This document shows, piece after piece, positions 1-9,975 of a DNA stretch of 64,000 nucleotides. The DNA comes from Candidatus Avedoeria danica (lineage in GTDB: Bacteria; Chloroflexota; Anaerolineae; Epilineales; Epilineaceae): contig JADJCV010000004.1 of assembly GCA_016703025.1 (NCBI GenBank), positions 744,001-808,000 on the forward strand. The letters are read 5' to 3'. The number at the start of each line of letters is the position of its first letter. The first letter of the stretch is position 1. Position numbers and translations under genes: made by a program. Below the pieces are notes generated by a model that did no database searches, was not told the DNA's origin, and worked only from the letters and a program-made list of their open reading frames with translations.

Positions 1-678
1 CTTGAAATCTGCGCGAAGTGGCCGATCGTAGGTGCCGTTCTGGTATATCAGCTCGAGCGCAGACGCGATCAAGTCGGCGATGGTCTCTCCGGGTTGGGCA
101 TTGTACGGCTGCCATTCCTCAGGCGTACCTCGGTAGCGGTCCGCCCAATCAGTCAGGCCATTATCGCAAATCAATTGGACTAGCGGCTGGAAGTCACCGC
201 GAAGAGGTTCGGGTTGTCCGAAGACGTCGAAAGCTGTGCCCGAACAGAGATCGATTGCCTCAGTGTCTGTCATTACCACAAGGATGACCGGTACCAATAT
301 GGCCGGGCTAGGAGAACTACTCTCCAATTCTCCGCGCCTGCTGTCGAATAGATTGATGACAAAGCTGTTAATGATATCGCGGCTTGCCTGGTTGAGAGTG
401 CCGTTCACCTCGACGTTCGGCTGCACGAAGCCACCTGTGACTTCGTCGACGGCCGCCATTACGTCGTCACCCTGACTGGTCTTCTGCTGTATGTGGCGGA
501 TGCCCTTGAGTATTTCAGTGGCGCATGGAAGCAGAGTTTCACTGTCGGGGGTGTTGCGGCCCGCGCCGATCAGAGACTCGACAGTATCGAGAAAGGAGCC
601 AAAGCGCTTGTACTCCGGCGCTTCCCGCAACTCCATGTATTCGGCTTCGACTACTTCCCAATGTCGATTGGGTTCCAT
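1..678 (-). CDS. Unrecognised protein, 3' end cut by window edge
   Basis: The reading frame stays open from an ATG at 678 to base 1 (226 codons), so the gene continues outside the window. The start is supported by GGGAG a few bases upstream; an in-frame TAG lies about 20 codons further up, with no other start between. The protein begins MEPNRHWEVVEAEYMELREA and is mildly acidic and hydrophilic, apart from a short hydrophobic run near residue 125 (ILVPVILVVM). No signal peptide or familiar motif was seen. Codon use (ATA, GTA, CTA, TTG) is visibly less GC-biased than in the genes to the right, consistent with recent acquisition. It follows hsdR on the same strand after 163 bp, so it may be a cargo gene of the restriction-modification island. 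Function unknown. Confidence 0.7.
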   Translation of the reverse strand, partial: MEPNRHWEVVEAEYMELREAPEYKRFGSFLDTVESLIGAGRNTPDSETLLPCATEILKGIRHIQQKTSQGDDVMAAVDEVTGGFVQPNVEVNGTLNQASRDIINSFVINLFDSRRGELESSSPSPAILVPVILVVMTDTEAIDLCSGTAFDVFGQPEPLRGDFQPLVQLICDNGLTDWADRYRGTPEEWQPYNAQPGETIADLIASALELIYQNGTYDRPLRADFK

Positions 679-841
679 GTATGGCTCCCATGAGTGGGAT
701 GGCCGACCGCGAGTGCTTCTCTCAGCCTACTGGGCGGAACGGCCAACTGCCGCCTTCCGTGAGGTTGCCTCGGACCGTGTCGGCTGTGGCTGTGGGGCGT
801 CCGGACTTTGGATCCAATGACATGTCGGGTCCAAGGATCAA

Positions 842-3505
842 TCAGTAGTACATCTTAATGTACCCATACGCCCTGTCAAACAACCCCTGATCCTGGTGCA
901 GCCTGTACTTGAACAACGTCCTCCGCAACGCCAACTTCACCTCCCTCTCCCCGCATGCGTGCTCTGCCACCCCGCGAACCGCACGTGCCGCACGATCTCG
1001 TCGATGTCGGCGACGAAGCGCTCGATGATGACGGGCGTCTGCTCGTTGCGGACCTCCTGGAACAGTGCGGTGAGCGCGGCGACGCCGAGGTCTTCGTCGC
1101 GCGGCGTCTCCTCGACGGCCTGCTCGACCGCGAGGACGTCGTGGGTGAGGTCGAGGAGGGCCTTCAGGAACTCGATGCTGAGGAGGAGTCCTTGTTGGTG
1201 GCGCTCCTTCAGATCCTCCAACCGTTCGCCGAGGTCCTTGAAGCGCGGGTCGTCCATGTGCTTCCGCAGGCGGCGGGACACCTTGATCTCGATTTCCTTG
1301 GCCTTCCGTTCCGGGTCGGGGGCGCGCATCACGGCTTCGAGGAGCTCAGCATCCAGGACGAGCGTTTCCAAGTCGTCGCGGATGGCGTCGACGTGGATGT
1401 TGGCGTGGATGAGTTCGATCGTCTTGGGGCCGAAGGCGTGCCAGAGCAGGCGGCCGGTGCCATTGGAGGGTTTGAACGTCGTCGAAGATGCCGAGGTAGT
1501 CCACGATCAAGCCGTGGGTCTTCTCCTCGCCGTAGGGGCGGTTCGCGCGGCAGATTGCTTGAAGCAGGGTGTGGTCCCGCAGTGGCTTGTCCAGGTACAT
1601 CGCCTGGAGGATCGGCGCGTCGAATCCGGTCAGGAGTTTGGCGGTGACGATGAGGATCTTGAGGGGGTCGGCGGGGTCGCGGAAGCGGTCGAGGAGCTTC
1701 TCTTCCGACTCGCGGTCGCGGCGGTAGGGGGCGTACTGACTCTCGTTGCCGGCGACGGTCATGACGATGTCGGAGGTTTCGGGAGGGAGGATCTGGTCGA
1801 GGGCGTTCTTGTAGAGCAGGCAGCTTTCTCGGTCCAGGACGACGATCTGGGCGCCGAAGCCTTTGGGTGCGACCTTGTCCTGGTAGTGCTGGACGATGTC
1901 GGCGCAGACGCGTTGTACGCGTTCGGGTGACTTGACGAGGACGGCCATGCGGGCGGCGGTCTCGGCCAGTTGATCGCGGTCGAGGTCGGTGAGGCCGCCG
2001 GTGAGTTCGGCGAAGGCTTGGTCGATGGCGGGCTTGTCGATGTGCAGTTCGAGCAGGCGCGGCTCGAAGTGGAGCGGCATGGTGGCGCCGTCGCGGATGG
2101 ACTCCTCGATGCCGTAGCGGCTGAGGTAGCCGCCGCTGTCCTCCTCGGCGCCGAAGGCGGTGAAGGTGTTGAGGTCGGCGCGGTTGATGGGGGTGCCGGT
2201 GAGGCCGAAGAGGAAGGCGTTGGGGAGGGCCTCGCGCATCTTGCGGCCGAGGTCGCCCTCCTGGGTGCGGTGGGCTTCGTCGACGAGGGCGATGATGTTG
2301 GGACGATCGTTCAGGACGCCGCCGGCTTCGCCGAACTTGAAGATGGTCGTGATGATGATCTTGCGGACGTCCTGCCCGAGGAGCCGCTGCAGCTCGGCGC
2401 GGCTGTCGGCCTTGACCAGGTTGGGGGTGTCGGCGGCGTAGAAGGTGCTCGAGATCTGGGCGTCGAGGTCGATGCGGTCGACGACGATGATGACGGTGGG
2501 GTTCTTGAGCGCCGGGTGCAGGCGCAACTTGCGGGCGGCGAAGAGCATGAGGAGCGATTTGCCGGAGCCCTGGAAGTGCCAGATGAGGCCCTTCTTGGGA
2601 TGCCCGGCGACGACGCGCTCGACGATCTTGTTCGTTCCCTCGTACTGCTGGTAGCGGGCGACGACCTTGATGCGGCGCTTCTTCTTGTCCGTGGCGAAGG
2701 CGGTGAAGTTCGCCAGGAGGTCGAGGAGGACCAAGGGGCGGAGCATCGAGCTGACGGCCTTGTCCACCTGCTGGATGGCCGGCGTACCGGTGTCCGCCTC
2801 GACCCGCCACGGCCCCCAGTTCTCGATCGGCAGCCCGATCGACCCGTAGCGGTACTCCTTGCCCTCGGTGGCCACCGAGAAGACGTTCGGGACGAACAGC
2901 TCCGGCACGTTGTGCTCGTAGTCCTCGTTCACCTGGATGGCCCCATCGAACCAACTCTGGCTCGACCGCACCGGCGTCTTGGCTTCGATGACGACCAGCG
3001 GGAAGCCGTTGACGAGCAGCACAAGGTCGGCGCGCTTCTCGGTGGCCCCCGCGCGGACGGTGAACTGGTTGGTGACGACGTACTGGTTCTGCTCGATGTC
3101 GTCGAAGTCGATCAGCCGAACGGTGACGTGCTCCCCGTCCTTCCCGAACGGCATCGACCGCTCCCCCGTGAGCCAGGCCGCGAACTCCTCGTTCGCCTTG
3201 ACGAGCCCGTCCGTGCGGACGCCCATGATGATGGCGCGGAGTTTGTAGAGGACGTCGTCAGCGCGGTCGGGCTGGGCGGCGATGCCGGGGTTGAGGCGGA
3301 TGAGCGCCTCGCGCAGGTGCGGTTCGACGAGGATCTCATGGGGCAGGCGCGGCAGGTTCTGCGGCGAGAGGTAGTGCCAGCCGAGGCCGGACACTTGTCC
3401 GAGGCGGCGGGCTAGGCCGGGGCCGACGGCGGTGTGGTGGCTGATGGAGCCGGTTAGGCGGTCGCGGATGAAGGCTTCTACGGTGTTGGATTCGTTGAAG
3501 TTCAT
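842..3505 (-). pseudogene. hsdR: Type I restriction enzyme, HsdR subunit, internally deleted and frameshifted
   Basis: The R subunit cleaves DNA after ATP-driven translocation. The ATG at 3505 lies one base after the hsdS stop. Residues D160, E174 and K176 form the PD-(D/E)xK nuclease site; GSGKS (313-317), DEAH (409-412) and TGTP (436-439) are helicase motifs, followed by LLTGFDAP and QAICRANRPY. After DYLGIFDDV (about 1480) the sequence jumps in another frame to KPSNGTGRLLWHAFGPKT. In family members these two motifs are separated by roughly 115-125 residues, so that stretch is missing. A second break at about 945 (GGGG where GGGGG is needed) shifts the frame after GWQSTHAG; one added G restores the usual C-terminus ending DRAYGYIKMYY with a stop at 842-844. 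The second break may be a sequencing error, but the deletion cannot be explained that way. Restriction activity is doubtful. Confidence 0.88.
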
Positions 3506-3506
3506 A

Positions 3507-4629
3507 TCAGTCACTACCCGCCAACAGGGCATTCAAAGTCCTCTTCCATACCGCCCTTCCTTCCGATATCCTGTTCGTCACAGAGTTGACCTCTTCGGAG
3601 ATCTGTTGATACTGCACACCTAATCTCTCCTGGTCACTAGTTGACATCTTCGGTATCTCTACGTCGTGTACTACGCCTTGTGTTATGAGCGGCAGGTATT
3701 CCCCGAGCTTGCCGCGGTTCAGGTTGGCGCCCTCTAGACATGCAGCCAGGAAACGCATGTCGGTGGGAGATCTTAGGTACTGCGGGAAGAGCGCGTTATC
3801 GGTAACCCACGCCGGTCCGTCTGTGAGTAGGGTTACGCCGCAGAATTGACCGACACGACCGATGACGACAGTGGGCTGCATGCAGTTTGGGGAGCGGGAC
3901 GGTCGTATATCCAGCGAGACCATTCCCTCCGTAGACTGGTACAAGTGCGTCGTTTGTTGGCACTTGCGACAATCCGCCAACTCTAATTTGCGCTCCGCTT
4001 GTAAACTTGGCGACCTCGCCAACGGTTGTGCGTTCCGCGTGTGTTCGGCTGATGATCAATTGGCGACAGAATGACGACCGCGCTTCTCGTGCAACCTCAA
4101 GCAAGCGACGCATTGCCTCTGCCATTCGGCTCCGACAGCGAGTGCCTGCGCGATCTGCCGCTGCTCGTCGGGTGGTGGGCAGGAACTCGTACCACGTCAG
4201 GTCCGAAAAATTGACATAGGGATTGACGGAGCCTTTCGATTGCTGTTTCGAGTGCTCGTGGAATGCCTCGGTCTGCATAATGAATGGCAACAGCTCCGGT
4301 AGAAGCAACTGCGGGTGCTTCGATTCAATTACGAACGTCGTGTTTGCAGTAATTCCGTCGAATGCGGCGACAGCGACCTTTCGTAGATACGTCCTCCGCG
4401 ATCCATACAGAACTTGCCCAGGCTTGAATCGCATGTGAAACGCAGGTCCGAGATAGCTGTCACCTATGTTTCCCCAGCGCCGAATCCGCAGGTCATCGGT
4501 ATCGATGTGTTCGCCGGCTACGAAGCGATCGAGGCCGGACGCTACCGGCTCCACGCGTTCCTTGACTTGTCGAACAACGTCACCAAACGCAACGCGCGCC
4601 CATTCGTTCCGGTGCGTCGGGTCAACCAT
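3507..4629 (-). pseudogene. hsdS: Type I specificity subunit HsdS, with three one-base frameshifts
   Basis: HsdS recognises the target sequence and anchors the M and R subunits. ATG 4629 overlaps the end of the preceding hsdM. The first target-recognition domain runs to LTWYEFL. The central conserved segment PPPDEQRQIAQAL is encoded in another frame and then returns to frame at AMRRLLEVAREA. The second recognition domain begins TVGEVAKFTSGAQ and changes frame again at GYTT / PNCMQPTVVIGRVGQF. Each break is explained by one base in a homopolymer: an extra C near 4178, a missing A near 4127, and an extra C near 3897. With those corrected, one protein of about 370 residues with two recognition domains results. 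This is either a decayed gene or an assembly artefact. Lower GC than hsdM, common for specificity genes. Confidence 0.83.
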
Positions 4630-6103
4630 TCGCTGCCTCGTCGGCCACAATACTATCGAGCATGTCGACCAACAAGTCCATGTGAAGCCAGAACTCCCGC
4701 CCGCCCACATCGAACTCAATCCATGCCGTCCTCATCGCTCCATCGCCCCGGCTCGGTGCGCCACTTTCGACTTGCGTGACGTAATTCGAGATCGACAGAT
4801 TGCCGCCCTGCTGCAATACGACGTCTACTGCCGCGACTCTTGCGAACCCAGTAACACTCACGAACGCCTGATACGCCGCCACAATCCGCGCCTGATGCTC
4901 CGGCCGCAGAAAGCTCACCGCCCGCTCCCGCCCAACCTCCCGCACCGCGTCAATGAACAACACCTTCCCCCGCCGCTCCACCGGCTTCCGCGTCCGGCAG
5001 ATCACCACACACGCCTCCATCGGCGAGTTGTAGAACAAGTTCGGCCCCAGCCCGAGCACGCACTCCAGCAGGTCTGACTCCACCAGCTTACGCCGCATCT
5101 CCGCCTCTTCGTTGCGGAACAGCACGCCATGCGGATTCAGGATGTGCTGGAAGAACGCGTAGTCCGCCCGGCCCTGGGGCGGCGTGCCCAGGAAGTTGCG
5201 GCCCCATGGGTCCGTCAGCCAGGCGTCGCGGTTCCACTTCTTGATGGAGTACGGTGGGTTTGCCAGCACCACGTCGAACGTCCGCAGCCGATCGCCTTGG
5301 ATGAACGCCGGGTTGCTCAGCGTGTTGCCGGCGACGACCTCGAAGTCCTCGACCCCGTGCAGCACCAGGTTCATCCGCGCGATGGCAGCCGTGATGTGGA
5401 TCAGCTCCTGCCCGTACAGCCCGAGTGTCCGCGCATCGCCGCCTCGCCGCTTCACCTCGGCCAGTGCCGAGATCAGCATCCCGCCCGTGCCCACCGTCGG
5501 ATCGTAAATCGTCTCGCCCGCCTGCGGTTCGAGCATCTGAACCATCAGGTGGACCAGCGTCCGGTTCGTGTAGAACTCCTGCGCCGTGTGGCCGCTGTCG
5601 TCCGCGAACTGCTTGATCAGGTACTCGTAGCCGTTGCCCAGCTCATCCTCGGGCACTTCGGCCAAGCTCAGCGTGTGCTGCGAGAAGTGCTCGATCAGGT
5701 TCTTCAACGTCTCGTCCGGCAGCTGCGCCTTGTCCGTCCACGACGCGTTCCCGAACACCCCCGCCAGCCGCTCCGGGTTCGCCGCCTCGATCGCCCGGAA
5801 CGCTGTGAGCAGCGCCCGGCCGACATCGCGCGAAGCGTCGCGCACGTCGGACCAGTGGGCGCCGTCGGGGATGCGGAAGCGGTCGTCGGCCGTCGAGCGG
5901 GCGTACGCCGCGTCGCCGTCCGTCTCGGCCAACGCCGTCGCGTACTCCTCGTCCCATACGTCGGATAGCCGCTTGAAGAACAGCAGCGGGAACACGTACT
6001 GCTTGTAGTCGCCCGCGTCGATCAGGCCCCGCAGCAACTTGGCGGCGCCCCACAGGTAGGCCTCGAGCGCCTGCTGGCTCATGTGTTCCGGCGCCTTGCT
6101 CAT
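4622..6103 (-). CDS. hsdM: Type I DNA adenine methyltransferase HsdM, second copy
   Basis: Methylation subunit, 493 residues from ATG 6103, which overlaps the stop of the preceding hsdM as ATGA. The HsdM N-terminal helical domain (LRGLIDAGDYKQYVFPLLFFKRLSDVW, split as seen around residues 24-50) precedes the SAM-binding motif I DPTVGTGGML (201-210) and the catalytic NPPY (282-285). At residues 320-327 FQHILNPHG is shorter than the family pattern, where about 12-14 residues (typically ending GRCAILF) stand between HIL and PHGVLFR, so this copy has a small in-frame loss. It is clearly a different protein from the other hsdM just upstream. Probably translated by coupling with both neighbours. 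Confidence 0.92.
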   Translation of the reverse strand: MSKAPEHMSQQALEAYLWGAAKLLRGLIDAGDYKQYVFPLLFFKRLSDVWDEEYATALAETDGDAAYARSTADDRFRIPDGAHWSDVRDASRDVGRALLTAFRAIEAANPERLAGVFGNASWTDKAQLPDETLKNLIEHFSQHTLSLAEVPEDELGNGYEYLIKQFADDSGHTAQEFYTNRTLVHLMVQMLEPQAGETIYDPTVGTGGMLISALAEVKRRGGDARTLGLYGQELIHITAAIARMNLVLHGVEDFEVVAGNTLSNPAFIQGDRLRTFDVVLANPPYSIKKWNRDAWLTDPWGRNFLGTPPQGRADYAFFQHILNPHGVLFRNEEAEMRRKLVESDLLECVLGLGPNLFYNSPMEACVVICRTRKPVERRGKVLFIDAVREVGRERAVSFLRPEHQARIVAAYQAFVSVTGFARVAAVDVVLQQGGNLSISNYVTQVESGAPSRGDGAMRTAWIEFDVGGREFWLHMDLLVDMLDSIVADEAANG

Positions 6104-7592
6104 GCCAGCCAGCCCCCCTCGGTCAACACCTCGCGCAGCCGGTCCTCGGCCGCGCGGCACTCGGCCAGCGCCGCCTTGAACGCCGCCACCGCATCGGCCA
6201 ATGGCGGAATGTCCTCGCCGATCGGCGGCAGCACGTAGCGGCTGATGTTCAGCGTCCAGTCCTCTTGCTTGATCTCATCCAGCGACACCACCTTCGCCCG
6301 ATCCGGCACATCCTCGAACGCCCGCACCCACGCCGCGATCTGCTGCGCGTGCTCCAACTCCAGGTAGTTCTGCGCCCGCCCCTTCCGAAACAGGCTCGAT
6401 GCATCGACGATCAGCACCCGCCCCTTCCGCACCGCCGGCTTATTGCGTCGCAACACGACCACCGCCGGCGCCAGCCCCGTACCGTAGAAGATGTTCGGCG
6501 CCAGCCCGATCACCGCCTCCACCAGGTCGTTCTCCAGCAGCTTCTGCCGAATCCGCCCCTCCGCATCCTTGCGGAACAGCGCGCCCTGCGGCAACACCAC
6601 CGCCATCCGCCCCGTGCCGACCGCCATGGAGTGCACCATGTGCTGCACCCAGGCATAGTCGCCGTAGCTCTCCGGCGGCAGCCCGAATTGGACCCGCCCC
6701 CACGGATCGTTCTCCCAGACCTCGCGCCCCCACTCCTTCAACGAAAACGGCGGATTCGCGATCACGCAATCGAACGTCGCCAGCCACCCCCGCGCCGAGT
6801 CCGTGAACGCCGGACTGCGCAGCGTGTCCTCGCGGATGATCTGGAAATCCTCGATCCCATGCAACACCAGGTTCATCCGGGCAATGGACGCCGTCGTCAG
6901 GTTTTTCTCCTGCCCGTAGATCTTCCCGAAGAACGTCCGCGGATCTCCACCCGCCCGCTGCACGTGCTCGATCGCCCCGAGCAGCATGCCGCCCGTCCCG
7001 CACGCCGGATCGTAGATGCTCTCCCCCGCCTGCGGGTCCAGAATGTCCACCATCATCCGCACCACACTCCGCGGCGTGTAGAACTCCCCCGCCTTCTTCC
7101 GCTTCGTGATGTCCGCGAACTTCCCGATCAGATACTCGTACGCGTCCCCAACACATCCGTCCCCACCGCCGCGTTCCCCAGCGCCACCGCCGACAGCCCC
7201 TCGATCAGGTCCTTGAGGATCTCGTCGGTCAACATCTCCCGATTGCCCCAGTCCGCCGCCCCGAACACCCGGTACAGCGTCTCCGGATTCGCCCGCTCGA
7301 TCTCCCGCATCGCGTGCGACAACGCAGCGCCGACGTTCGCCGGCGTCGCGCGGACGTCGTCCCAGTGGCAGCCGGGCGGCATGACGAAGCGGTGGACCTC
7401 GGGATAGTCGACGGGATCAGCGTCGCCGAAGTCCGCCACCGCCTCGGCCGTCTCCTCGTCCCAGACATCGCTGAGCCGCTTGAAGAACAGCAGCGGCAGG
7501 ATGTACGCCTTCCAATCCGTGCGGTCGACGGCGCTGCCGCGGAGGATCTCGGCGCAATTCCAGAGGTGGGACTTCAGTTCGGCGAGGGTCAT
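6100..7592 (-). pseudogene. hsdM: Type I DNA adenine methyltransferase HsdM, first copy, one-base frameshift
   Basis: First gene of the hsd run. The frame from ATG 7592 ends after GTDVLG at about 7148, while the continuation DAYEYLIGKF lies in the next frame. One G is missing from a GGGG run (GGGGG restores the frame), giving 497 residues. Downstream are EFYTPR, motif I DPACGTGGML and catalytic NPPF (in CVIANPPFSLKEWG), all intact. Because the flaw is a single homopolymer base it may be a sequencing error and the gene may be functional. No good ribosome-binding site is seen before the ATG. The gap to the upstream EcsC-TerB gene is only 34 bp, so the genes may share a transcript. Confidence 0.87.
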
Positions 7593-7626
7593 AGGGTGGT
7601 CAACGCCCGTCGGTGCATCAGGGAAA

Positions 7627-9075
7627 TCACGTCGGCCTCCGACCCTCTTGCATCAACGCGACGATCTCGTCCGTCGTCAGGCCCAGGTCCACGCCCTCGA
7701 CGTCCAGCGGTGATCCGTCAGGCATCTCCGACGACTCCTTGCGCCGCCGAACGCCTCGCGCAACCGCCCAAGCCGCCGCCCCCGCCTTCGTTGCCCCCTC
7801 CCGCATCCGCCCACCGACTGCCGCCGCCACGTCACTCCCCGACCGCGCCGCCTGCTCGACCGCACCGCGCGCACGCGCCATGGCGCCCTCGCCATCGGAC
7901 GCAACGCGATACGTATCGGCCTGCTTCGCCAGCGCCTCGAAGTCGATTTCGACACCGAGGTGCGCCGCGACCTCCGTCAGAAACTCCGTCTCAGCCTGCG
8001 ACAGGTCGCCGTCATAGGCAGCCATCAGTCCGAGCGCTTCCACAATGCCGGATCGCATGTCCGGCGAATCCGCCGTCGCCAGGGCACTCAGCAGTGCAGT
8101 ACGATCGCGCATCAGCCGCTCGAACTCGAGCGCGGCCTCGTCACCCTGATCGACGTTGGCCAGGAGCGCGCGATAAAGCTCCTTCTCCGCTCCCTGTAGC
8201 ACGCCATCGGCCTTGGCCATGACCATCATCGCCGCGGGCAAGGCCAGTCCAGCCGCTGCCGCACCGGTGCTGAGCATCGTACGCAGCTCGCCTGACGCTC
8301 GCCCCCGATTGCGCATGTGCGCCTTGGCAACAGCGCCGAGACTCTTCGTCGTGATGTAGTTGTACCCGCTCCCTACCGCTGCCGATGCGACCGGCGCCGC
8401 ATACTTGATGATCGAACGCTGCAGGATCTTGATCCCCACGAGACGACCGAGATCCTGAACCGACTTGAGCGTGCCCTTGCTCACCACCTTCTTCACGGCC
8501 GTCCGCGACCCATGTACCGCCGCCTTCTGGATCACCTTTCCTGCCGCTCCAACCGGTGCAGCACCAAGTGCATAGTTGAAGACCGTGAGAATGTCCTCCG
8601 GATCGTCCGCGTCGAACGCTTGGCCGTAGATCGTCGCCAAGTCGAGCACGAGCCGCATCTGGATGCTGCTCAGGCAGATCATCTCGGCCCCGATGGCCCC
8701 CGCCATGATGACAAGAGACGTACCCGCGCTCGGTATTGCCAGAAGCTGATTCGCTGTAACGCTTACGCCCGTCAAGCCACCCGTGATGGTGGCATACCGC
8801 ACGCCAGTCCGAACGCGCGCGTCTGCGATGTCGTCTGGTGGAAGGCCCCGATACTTGTGCAGAAAATAGGACGCCCTGGCATTCTGGTCGTAGGTAAGGA
8901 CAAGCTTCCGGGTCAACTGCACGAACCAGTCGCCGCTCTTGAAGTCCTCCGCACGCAGTGATCGTGCGAACTTGGCGGCCTCTTCGAGCTCTTGGCTCAC
9001 CCTGACCCTGACGATCGACTCATCGTTCGGGTCGTCCAAATCGAGCGGTGCGGTTGGCAGCGTCTGATCAGGCAT
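7627..9075 (-). CDS. EcsC-family protein with C-terminal TerB-like domain
   Basis: The N-terminal half shows the EcsC family signature (YDQNARASYFLHKYRGL, then Gly/Ala-rich amphipathic segments with AIPSAGTSLVIMAGAIGAEM). The C-terminal half resembles a TerB-like acidic helical domain with paired KADGVLQGAEKEL and AAYDGDLSQAETEF motifs. ATG 9075 is preferred because GGAAGG lies 8 bases before it; ATG 9168, which overlaps the upstream stop as TGATG, would add 31 residues without recognisable content. Length 482 residues. EcsC proteins are thought to be membrane-associated and TerB-like domains occur in stress and phage-response systems. The gene sits directly upstream of the hsd operon on the same strand. 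The specific role is unknown. Confidence 0.75.
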   Translation of the reverse strand: MPDQTLPTAPLDLDDPNDESIVRVRVSQELEEAAKFARSLRAEDFKSGDWFVQLTRKLVLTYDQNARASYFLHKYRGLPPDDIADARVRTGVRYATITGGLTGVSVTANQLLAIPSAGTSLVIMAGAIGAEMICLSSIQMRLVLDLATIYGQAFDADDPEDILTVFNYALGAAPVGAAGKVIQKAAVHGSRTAVKKVVSKGTLKSVQDLGRLVGIKILQRSIIKYAAPVASAAVGSGYNYITTKSLGAVAKAHMRNRGRASGELRTMLSTGAAAAGLALPAAMMVMAKADGVLQGAEKELYRALLANVDQGDEAALEFERLMRDRTALLSALATADSPDMRSGIVEALGLMAAYDGDLSQAETEFLTEVAAHLGVEIDFEALAKQADTYRVASDGEGAMARARGAVEQAARSGSDVAAAVGGRMREGATKAGAAAWAVARGVRRRKESSEMPDGSPLDVEGVDLGLTTDEIVALMQEGRRPT

Positions 9076-9167
9076 CTCGATGACCTTCCACATTGCGGCC
9101 CGGTTGGCGACAGCGTGAGCAACCGACGTCACGTCGATGATCTTATCACCAGCCCCCGACCTGATCA

Positions 9168-9488
9168 TCAGCCAATGACCGCCGCCCCCTCACCCCCCTC
9201 CGGCCCCAACCCCACCCACCCCCCATCCACCCACTCCGGATCCCCCGTCATCCACTTCCGCATCGCCACATACCGCGCATGCTGCCCCGGATCCTCCGCG
9301 TTCCGCACGTACGCTTCCTTGTCCGTGAAGAACACCGCCAACCACACCTCGTCCGCCCGCTCGTCCGGGATCAGCAGGCGCGAGCCGAGGAATCCCGGCA
9401 CCGGCACGCTCTCGCCCGCTTCGATCGCGGCCACCAGCGCCGCTCGGTCTTCCGGGCGGACGGATCCGCGCATGATCGTGCCGTACAT
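9168..9488 (-). CDS. Small ABM-like (antibiotic biosynthesis monooxygenase fold) protein, copy A
   Basis: Predicted 106-residue ferredoxin-like fold protein: MYGTIMRGSVRPEDRAAL, then SRLLIPDERADEVWLAVFF and a helix around EAYVRNAEDPGQHARYVAM. The pattern of a short strand, helix, strand with VWLAVFFTDKEAY resembles ABM/Dabb-type dimeric alpha-beta barrels; the substrate is unknown. A copy about 97% identical in DNA lies at 12334-12633. By eye only seven bases differ over some 295, and only one changes an amino acid (E to A), so both copies look maintained by selection. This copy has a slightly longer C-terminus because its stop is further on. It lies 39 bp from a decayed oxidoreductase fragment. 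Confidence 0.6.
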   Translation of the reverse strand: MYGTIMRGSVRPEDRAALVAAIEAGESVPVPGFLGSRLLIPDERADEVWLAVFFTDKEAYVRNAEDPGQHARYVAMRKWMTGDPEWVDGGWVGLGPEGGEGAAVIG

Positions 9489-9527
9489 GATTGCGTCTCC
9501 TATCGTAACGGGGGCGCGACATCGCCC

Positions 9528-9799
9528 TCACCCCGGCAACACTCGCACCACCACCGTCCCCCGCGCCCGCCCCTGCTCCATGTACCGCACCGCCTCCGCC
9601 GCCTCACCCAGCGGAAACGCTCTGTCGACCACCGGCACGACCTTCCCGGCCTCGCTGAGCCCCGTCAGCGTCACGAGGTCCGCCTGGTTCGCACCCGGCA
9701 TCAGCCCCGCAGCTTCTGCTTGGACCCGATCGACCGCAGCGGCGCCAGCATCCCGCGCAGGAAGCCGCCCAGCCACCGGTCGCCGCCCTCGCCGCCGAC
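9528..9799 (-). pseudogene. Remnant of NAD(P)-dependent medium-chain dehydrogenase (C-terminal part)
   Basis: This stretch matches the last ~90 residues of the intact oxidoreductase at 13861-14841. GGEGGDRWLGGFLRGMLAP and GSKQKLRG lie in one frame; LVTLTGLSEAGKVVPVVD and AVRYMEQGRARGTVVVRVLPG lie in the next. One base is missing around 9710 (the intact copy has one base more between GCCCC and the AGC that begins AGCTTCTGCTTGG). Everything N-terminal of this, including the GroES-like domain and the GASGGVG nucleotide-binding loop, is absent, so it cannot encode an active enzyme. Its DNA similarity to the intact gene is lower than that between the neighbouring ABM-like copies. Confidence 0.75.
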
Positions 9800-9975
9800 G
9801 CCGAGCATGTGCGGCAACGGACACATCGTGAGCGTCGATTGCAGCCAAGCATATGGCCGGCCAATCGCCCGGCGATTCTTCGCCGGGCAACAATAACGAC
9901 GCCGGCTAGAGCCAGCTACGACCGGCAACCGGTTGGATCGCGTACATCCTCTCGGAAGGGGATCGTCCGCGTGCC

